NCBI GenBank assembly: GCA_050949055.1
Contig: JBMNFA010000006.1
Location: forward strand, 1 to 64,000
DNA from: JAEZJZ01 sp050949055
Lineage (GTDB): Bacteria > Bacillota > UBA994 > UBA5500
DNA length: 64,000 nucleotides
Direction: 5' to 3'
In this document: positions 59,333-64,000 of the stretch, one piece after another
Position numbering within the stretch: position 1 is the first letter of the stretch
Layout of the letters: every line of letters begins with the position of its first letter
Translations under genes and position numbers: made by a program
The notes under the pieces: model-generated
Seen by the model: only the letters and a program-made list of their open reading frames with translations
Database searches by the model: none
Told to the model about the DNA's origin: nothing

Positions 59333-60355
59333 GTGGACAGACAGCAGATAGAGTGGAGCAAACTCGGCTTCAGCTATGTGAACACCGAGTACCGTTATCG
59401 CTCCTATTGGAAGGATGGACATTGGGACGAAGGGGCCCTGACTACGGACAACCAACTACATATTAGCGAGGGCTCTACGGCGTTACACTACGGCCAAGCA
59501 TGTTTTGAGGGCTTGAAGGCCTATCGGAATAAGGATGGTCAGGCGCAGCTGTTCCGTCCAGATAGAAATGCCATCAGAATGCAGGAGAGCTGCCGCCGAC
59601 TGTTGATGCCCGAATTCCCGGTAGAACGGTTCATCGATGCCTGCTTCCAGGTGATCAAGGCCAACGAAGCCATGGTGCCACCCTATGGGAGCGGCGCGAC
59701 TCTATACCTAAGGCCTTTTATGATCGGTGTAGGCGACAACCTGGGCGTGCGCCCGGCACAGGAGTACATCTTCTCGTTGTTCTGTTCACCGGTAGGGCCC
59801 TACTTCAAAGGCGGCATGAAGCCGGTCAACTTTATCGTTACTGATTATGACCGGGCAGCTCCCTACGGCACCGGAGCCGCTAAGGTAGGCGGAAACTACG
59901 CAGCCAGCCTGCTGCCCCATGAATTGGCTGTCAAGCAGGGATTTGCCGATTGCATCTACTTGGATCCGGCAACCCATACCCTGATCGAAGAGGTGGGAGC
60001 AGCCAACTTCTTTGGTATCACCAAAGACAACAAGTTTGTCACCCCCAAGTCACCTTCCATTCTGCCCAGCATCACCAAGTACTCGTTGCTCCAGGTGGCC
60101 AAAGACTATCTGGGAATGGAAGTGGAGGAAAGGGACGTACCCATCGACGAACTGGACCAGTTCGTGGAGGCGGGAGCCTGCGGTACTGCTGCGGTGATCA
60201 CTCCCATCGGCGGTATCGAATACAAGGGCAAGCTGCATGTCTTCTACAGCGAGACAGAAGTCGGACCAGTGACGAAGAAGCTGTATGAGACGCTGGTTGG
60301 CATTCAGTTTGGCGATATCCCCGCCCCTGAGGGCTGGATCGTCCCGGTGAAGTAG
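59333..60355 (+). CDS. ilvE: Branched-chain amino acid aminotransferase
   Basis: A PLP enzyme that interconverts leucine, isoleucine or valine and their 2-oxo acids with 2-oxoglutarate. The 340 residues follow the longer BCAT type II form. The catalytic Lys184 is in GTGAAKVGGNYAASL. Further landmarks are LHYGQACFEGLKAYR, LYLRPFMIG, EVGAANFFGI and GTAAVITPIGGI. The start is GTG 59333, 7 bases after AAGGAGGT. It stands alone rather than within an ilv-leu operon. Confidence 0.95.
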   Translation: MDRQQIEWSKLGFSYVNTEYRYRSYWKDGHWDEGALTTDNQLHISEGSTALHYGQACFEGLKAYRNKDGQAQLFRPDRNAIRMQESCRRLLMPEFPVERFIDACFQVIKANEAMVPPYGSGATLYLRPFMIGVGDNLGVRPAQEYIFSLFCSPVGPYFKGGMKPVNFIVTDYDRAAPYGTGAAKVGGNYAASLLPHELAVKQGFADCIYLDPATHTLIEEVGAANFFGITKDNKFVTPKSPSILPSITKYSLLQVAKDYLGMEVEERDVPIDELDQFVEAGACGTAAVITPIGGIEYKGKLHVFYSETEVGPVTKKLYETLVGIQFGDIPAPEGWIVPVK

Positions 60356-60376
60356 ATAGATTCTCGGAATTTATCG

Positions 60377-60395
60377 AACTCGATGCTATCGAGTT
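60377..60395 (+). terminator. Hairpin after ilvE
   Basis: An 8-bp stem AACTCGAT/ATCGAGTT with a 3-base loop is followed by TCC only. It is a weak terminator candidate 20 bases after the stop. Confidence 0.4.
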
Positions 60396-60530
60396 TCCAC
60401 ACCTCCGGGAGCGACGGCTACGTCCCATTCTTTTGCGATGAAAGTAGCCCTTTCCGCACATCAAACTGGAAATTCACTCAAGGTTTTTCGGTAATCCACA
60501 AAAATAAGACAATAGAAATCAAAAAAAGAC

Positions 60531-60606
60531 TTGACTTCTTCAGGATCACCCCAACAATTTGTCAGAAGGAATTATTTTCCTTAATGACTAAGTTTGGGGT
60601 GATGCT
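60531..60606 (+). promoter_or_regulatory. Transposase leader: promoter and ribosome-site hairpin
   Basis: TTGACT (60531-60536) and a weak -10 at 60554-60559 precede the transposase. A long hairpin pairs ATCACCCCAA (60544-60553) with TTGGGGTGAT (60593-60602), which contains the ribosome site; inner stems GTCA/TGAC and AAGGA/TCCTT extend it. Transcripts from outside would fold and hide the ribosome site. Transcripts from the inner promoter lack the left arm. Confidence 0.55.
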
Positions 60607-60608
60607 TT

Positions 60609-62108
60609 ATGAAACCCGTCGTTGTTACGCATCAAGAATACCAAGAATCTGTCCGCACTCGATTGAGGCAGTACTACTCGGGGAGTCCACTGCTTTTGCT
60701 TCGTGAAGATTGGCCTCTTCTCGCCAAGTTCTGGATTACCGATTTGTCCGGTGTCACCGCCTTGATGCGAGACTCCTACGGCTTTCGCGGTCCCAAACCC
60801 CGCGACCCTTCCTCTATGCTGCGCTCTTTCTTGCTGCTCCTATCGACTAAACCAGAAATGAGCATTACTGGTTGGGTAAGTGAGCTGAAAAGAATCCCTC
60901 TTTATGCCATCTTGAGCGGTTTTGAGCCTGGATGTGTGCCAGGAATCGGCACCTTCTATGACTTCTTTGCCCGCTTGTGGAATGCCACAAGCGCTAATAT
61001 CCGTTCTCCCATACAGAGAAGAGGACCCAAATCCAAGAAGGGGAGGAAAGGCCAAAAGGCTGACACATCTTCCCCAGGCCGTGTGAAACGGTTGGTCAAT
61101 TGGATGAAGCGGCATTCAGAGAAGCGGACGCAATTGCCTATAGATCGGCTTTTTGGTCTCTTTCAGTCTGAATTCCTAGCTGTATCGGCTACGCTTGGCT
61201 TGCTTGGGGATACGAAGTCTCTTGCCGTCGCAGGTGATGGTACTCCTGTAGAGACCGCAGCATATCCCCGCAGCAAACCTGCCTGTAATTGTCGTGCCCA
61301 AGGCCTTGCTGACTGCAACCACCCTCGCATCTATTCTCAGCCTGACTGCGACGTCGGCTGGGATAGCTCGAGAGAGAAATACTTCGACGGGTACCACATG
61401 TACACCCTGACCGCCGCCAACAGTCCTCATGATCTACCGTTGTACCAGCGCCTGTATCCTGCTTCCCGACACGATGCTGTAAGCTTCGTGTTAAGCTCGG
61501 TTGAGTTCATGCAACGTTTCACCTTGGGCACGGTGAAGAGAGTCTTGCTCGACTCTGCGCACGATGCCAAACCCATCTATGACTTGTTGCTTGACCAGGA
61601 TATTAATCCATTGATTGATCTCAACTTACGCACTTCCGCCAGCCCTAAGGCAATTCGCAATCTGAAAGTCTCGTATAACGGTAGGCCTATCTGCGCTGCT
61701 GGCCTGGAAATGAAGCATCATGGCTCAGATCGTGCCCGCATGGTAGACAAGTGGTTGTGTCCCAGAATGACAGGCAGGACGACTCACAACTGCCCAACTC
61801 CTTGTACCACCGCCCGTTACGGGAAAACGTGTCGTACCTACCGCAAGGACAATCCCAGACTGTTCACTGACCCTCCTCGCGACTCGGATCAATGGAACCT
61901 TCTCTACAAGAGGCGCACCTCCGTCGAGCGCACTAACAAACGTGAGAAAAGAGACTACAAGCTTCAGTCTGGGCAGCATCGTTCTTCTCGCATGTGGTAC
62001 ATGCGTACTTACGGCATCATGATGTGCCAGCACATTGACGCTTGGTACGTCCATCGACGAACGGAGCTTGAAGAACTAATGCCTCTCTTCCCACATCTGT
62101 CAGCCTAA
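60609..62108 (+). CDS. DDE transposase (IS4/IS1182-like)
   Basis: A 499-residue transposase of the DDE_Tnp_1 type. Acidic motifs are VAGDGTPVETAAY, RVLLDSAHDAKPIYDLL and RRTSVERTNKREKRDYKLQ. Several cysteine pairs (CNCRAQGLADCNH, CPTPCTTARYGKTC) suggest a zinc site. The frame is intact. The surrounding sequence is richer in A and T than its neighbours, in keeping with a recent insertion. The inverted ends of the element could not be fixed by eye; it should span roughly 60.4 to 62.2 kb. Confidence 0.88.
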   Translation: MKPVVVTHQEYQESVRTRLRQYYSGSPLLLLREDWPLLAKFWITDLSGVTALMRDSYGFRGPKPRDPSSMLRSFLLLLSTKPEMSITGWVSELKRIPLYAILSGFEPGCVPGIGTFYDFFARLWNATSANIRSPIQRRGPKSKKGRKGQKADTSSPGRVKRLVNWMKRHSEKRTQLPIDRLFGLFQSEFLAVSATLGLLGDTKSLAVAGDGTPVETAAYPRSKPACNCRAQGLADCNHPRIYSQPDCDVGWDSSREKYFDGYHMYTLTAANSPHDLPLYQRLYPASRHDAVSFVLSSVEFMQRFTLGTVKRVLLDSAHDAKPIYDLLLDQDINPLIDLNLRTSASPKAIRNLKVSYNGRPICAAGLEMKHHGSDRARMVDKWLCPRMTGRTTHNCPTPCTTARYGKTCRTYRKDNPRLFTDPPRDSDQWNLLYKRRTSVERTNKREKRDYKLQSGQHRSSRMWYMRTYGIMMCQHIDAWYVHRRTELEELMPLFPHLSA

Positions 62109-62298
62109 GCCCGAGCTACTCTCGTTGCTTCTAGGTTTCTTCGGCATGCCCTTCGTTTCTACCTGCCTGAAGTCTCTCTTCTACTCATTTGAGTAGCTCG
62201 CTTTCCCAGTTGTTTTCCTCCATGCATGGAAATTATTGCTTCGAAACTCCGAGAGGATACGTAGCAGCGGCAAACACCAACACGGCAAGAAGTGCGGA

Positions 62299-62326
62299 AA
62301 GAGGCTTCCGGCGGAAGCCTCTTTTG
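62299..62326 (+). terminator. Intrinsic terminator
   Basis: A perfect 11-bp stem AAGAGGCTTCC/GGAAGCCTCTT with a 3-base loop runs into TTG. No gene directly precedes it except the transposase 190 bases upstream, so it may be part of the old locus before insertion or close an unrecognised short transcript. Confidence 0.7.
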
Positions 62327-62559
62327 TCGTCTTGTTGCCAACTGCTAGCTGCAGAGCTGCGCACTAAAGCTGCCGTCCCAGTGAAGGTTCTCGCAAATAG
62401 GAGACAAGTCTCTCAGGCCAGAGTCCAAGTTGGAACGACCGCGAGCCTCAGTTTCCTCCAGACTGGCCGCAGCCTGCTTCATTCGGGCTGTGGTCGCTAA
62501 CCGCACCGTATTGCCACTTTGCTTGGGGATGGGAGGCTGGACAGTGGAAACTGGTACCA

Positions 62560-62588
62560 TTGATCTCTAGTCTGCATTGCAGCATAAT
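62560..62588 (+). promoter_or_regulatory. Promoter of the proC T-box transcript
   Basis: TTGATC (62560-62565) and CATAAT (62583-62588) with a 17-base spacer. The expected start near 62595 is just before the T-box leader. Confidence 0.65.
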
Positions 62589-62594
62589 GATTGA

Positions 62595-62823
62595 CATGCG
62601 ATGAAGGGAACGAGTAAGCCCTGCCGCTGGTAGCAGAGAGTGACATCCAAAGGCTGAAAGATGTCTCCGCCATGCAGGACCGAAACCTACTCCCCGAGCA
62701 CCTGGGAAAACCAGGCGCGGCCATGCGTTAACTGGCTTGAGTGGGATATGCTTATCCAAGTTAGGTGGTACCGCGGAAGACTGGCTCTTTCGTCCTTTCT
62801 TAGGGACGAAAGAGCCTCTTTTG
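62595..62823 (+). ncRNA. T-box leader, probable proline specificity
   Basis: The leader senses uncharged tRNA and lets transcription proceed into proC when proline is short. The T-box antiterminator core AGGTGGTACCGCGG is at 62763-62776. The terminator stem (GGCTCTTTCGTCC arm, 62783-62795 with 62803-62816) is followed by TCTTTT. In stem I, AGTA (62613-62616) and the later GAAA-CCT-A stretch form a specifier loop; CCT at 62686-62688 is a proline codon followed by A. The UGGU bulge would pair with a tRNA ending ACCA, as bacterial tRNA-Pro does. Confidence 0.88.
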
Positions 62824-62942
62824 ATCCAATAACTGGTATCTGAAGCCGCCACTGCTACTCCCTAGTGCTTGTTGACTGCGTAAGGTCGAATGGTGAAGTA
62901 ACTGTGTGAGTTGCCAACTTGACAGATTGAGGAGGAGTGAAC

Positions 62943-63812
62943 ATGTGCACAGATGATAGCGAAATCCGCAGCACCTTGGTTGATAAACACATTTGTTTTC
63001 TCGGTGCGGGGGCGATGGCGGAGGCGATAATCAAAGGGATCCTGGCCAAGCGAGTAGTAGTGCCGCAGAATCTATGGACGGTGGATATCTCGCCGGAGCG
63101 CAATCATCGTTTACAGGTGAGCTATGGGGTGAAGGCAATTGACCCTAGTCAGGCAGCGGCTCCGGTATCGAGGGCCGAGATCTTGGTGTTGGCGGTCAAA
63201 CCGCAGCAGCTTCTGACTGCGGCTTCACACTATCGCCGGCACCTAAGCAGTGGGCAGACGCTCGTCTCCGTATTAGCCGGGGTATCCACCAAAACCATCG
63301 AGAGCTTACTGCCGCATGGCGTGGAGGTAGTGCGGGCGATGCCGAATACATCGGCTGCCGTCGGTTCAGCTGCCACTGCTATTTGTGCCGGTCGATCCGT
63401 GATCGGCCCCGGGCTGGACTGGGCGGAAGAGCTGTTTCAGTCGGTAGGGACAGTAGTCCGCGTGGCCGAGGAGGAGATGGATGCGGTTACTGCGCTTTCA
63501 GGAAGCGGGCCAGCCTACATCTATGCGCTGGTTGAGGCAATGGAGCAGGGTGGGGTGGCTGCTGGCTTGGACGCAACCACAGCCAGGCAGTTGACCGTGC
63601 AGACGCTGCTGGGCGCGGCTCGCATGCTACAATCTGCCACCGAGCCGGCCGCTCACCTGCGCCGCCAAGTGACCAGCCCTGGCGGAACCACGATGGCTGG
63701 GCTGCAGGTGCTGGAACAGCGCCATTTCGCGGAGATGATGCAAGAGGCTATCCTCAAGGCGGCTGCACGTTCCAGAGTTCTTGCCCAGCAAGCAGAGGCT
63801 GCGTCCAATTGA
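62943..63812 (+). CDS. proC: Pyrroline-5-carboxylate reductase
   Basis: ProC reduces 1-pyrroline-5-carboxylate to L-proline with NAD(P)H, the last step of proline synthesis. The 289 residues show the Rossmann motif CFLGAGAMAEAIIKGIL, VLAVKPQQL, RAMPNTSAAVGSA and the C-terminal signature ALSGSGPAYIYALVEAM and TSPGGTTMAGLQVLE. ATG 62943 lies 7-8 bases after GAGGAGG; GTG 62937 is too close to it. The proline T-box upstream fits the product. proA and proB are not nearby. Confidence 0.95.
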   Translation: MCTDDSEIRSTLVDKHICFLGAGAMAEAIIKGILAKRVVVPQNLWTVDISPERNHRLQVSYGVKAIDPSQAAAPVSRAEILVLAVKPQQLLTAASHYRRHLSSGQTLVSVLAGVSTKTIESLLPHGVEVVRAMPNTSAAVGSAATAICAGRSVIGPGLDWAEELFQSVGTVVRVAEEEMDAVTALSGSGPAYIYALVEAMEQGGVAAGLDATTARQLTVQTLLGAARMLQSATEPAAHLRRQVTSPGGTTMAGLQVLEQRHFAEMMQEAILKAAARSRVLAQQAEAASN

Positions 63813-64000
63813 GATGCTTTGTGCGAGAGCAAAGGTGCCAAGCCGCTCCCTTGTCGGAGCAACCCCAGCGTAGCCATAAGTCAGGACGTTCGCAAATCCT
63901 GAGCCAGCCGATCTTGCGGACCGGGGAATGAACCCACAAGCGGTCCAGTTGGAGGAAGACACATATAGCACACGAGATAATCTGCGCAGCAGCCTGGGGC

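Noticed and set aside
60400..62220. Exact ends of the DDE transposase element
   Set aside because: No convincing inverted repeats or target duplication could be found by eye, so no borders are given.
1..64000. tRNA, rRNA and CRISPR arrays
   Set aside because: No cloverleaf-like genes, rRNA segments or regularly spaced repeats were seen on either strand.

Overview
The window is a GC-rich stretch of a Bacillota (Firmicutes) chromosome, most likely from an anaerobic, spore-forming, Clostridia-type organism. Three YheC/YheD-type ATP-grasp genes, a spore photoproduct lyase, DUF1659 and DUF2922 proteins, a proline T-box and an electron-confurcating lactate dehydrogenase set (lctBCD order) support this. 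The genus cannot be fixed from the sequence. No rRNA, tRNA or CRISPR array was seen.

Layout. 0-7.3 kb: the end of truA, a frameshifted serine hydrolase, three tandem ATP-grasp spore-coat-type genes (the middle one frameshifted), a frameshifted VOC protein and a YbaN-type membrane protein. 7.5-14.6 kb: a self-contained glycine cleavage operon, gcvT-gcvH-gcvPA-gcvPB-lpd-lplA, with a promoter and a leader terminator. 14.8-24.5 kb: two soluble CapA-like paralogues around a GlpA-like/FAD oxidoreductase/DUF1667 operon, an ECF sigma factor with its membrane partner, and DegV. 24.8-35.9 kb: D-aminoacylase, a TauABC-type importer, small DUF1659/DUF2922 proteins, an M20 hydrolase, a MATE exporter, GAPDH, a GyrI-like protein and spore photoproduct lyase. 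36-45.7 kb is a plastic zone: a truncated phosphotransferase, a group IIC intron behind a hairpin, gamma-glutamyltransferase, an ABC-2 exporter operon preceded by a promoter, a 40-codon ORF and two tandem GC hairpins, and an IS3 element inside a large palindrome. 45.7-56.7 kb: lctD-lctC-lctB, a nitroreductase-GNAT fusion, an M28 lipoprotein peptidase, a nucleotidyltransferase, a CoA-transferase, a DHH phosphoesterase and an M20 amidohydrolase. 56.9-64 kb: a multiply broken Fic gene, ilvE, a DDE transposase and T-box-controlled proC.

How it fits together. Many genes serve amino-acid and peptide use: glycine cleavage, D-aminoacylase, gamma-glutamyltransferase, M20 and M28 peptidases, branched-chain aminotransferase and proline synthesis. 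Lactate oxidation by the Etf-linked dehydrogenase fits an anaerobic energy budget.

Two patterns run through the window. First, palindromes built on a GGGAC/GTCCC core occur at nine sites, five of them beside truncated or frameshifted genes; one was split by the IS3 element and one precedes the intron. Second, single-base frameshifts hit dispensable or duplicated genes, while long core genes are intact, which favours real gene decay over random sequence error. The most interesting candidate for an undescribed system is the 40-codon ORF and twin hairpins in front of the ABC-2 exporter at about 40.5-43.5 kb.
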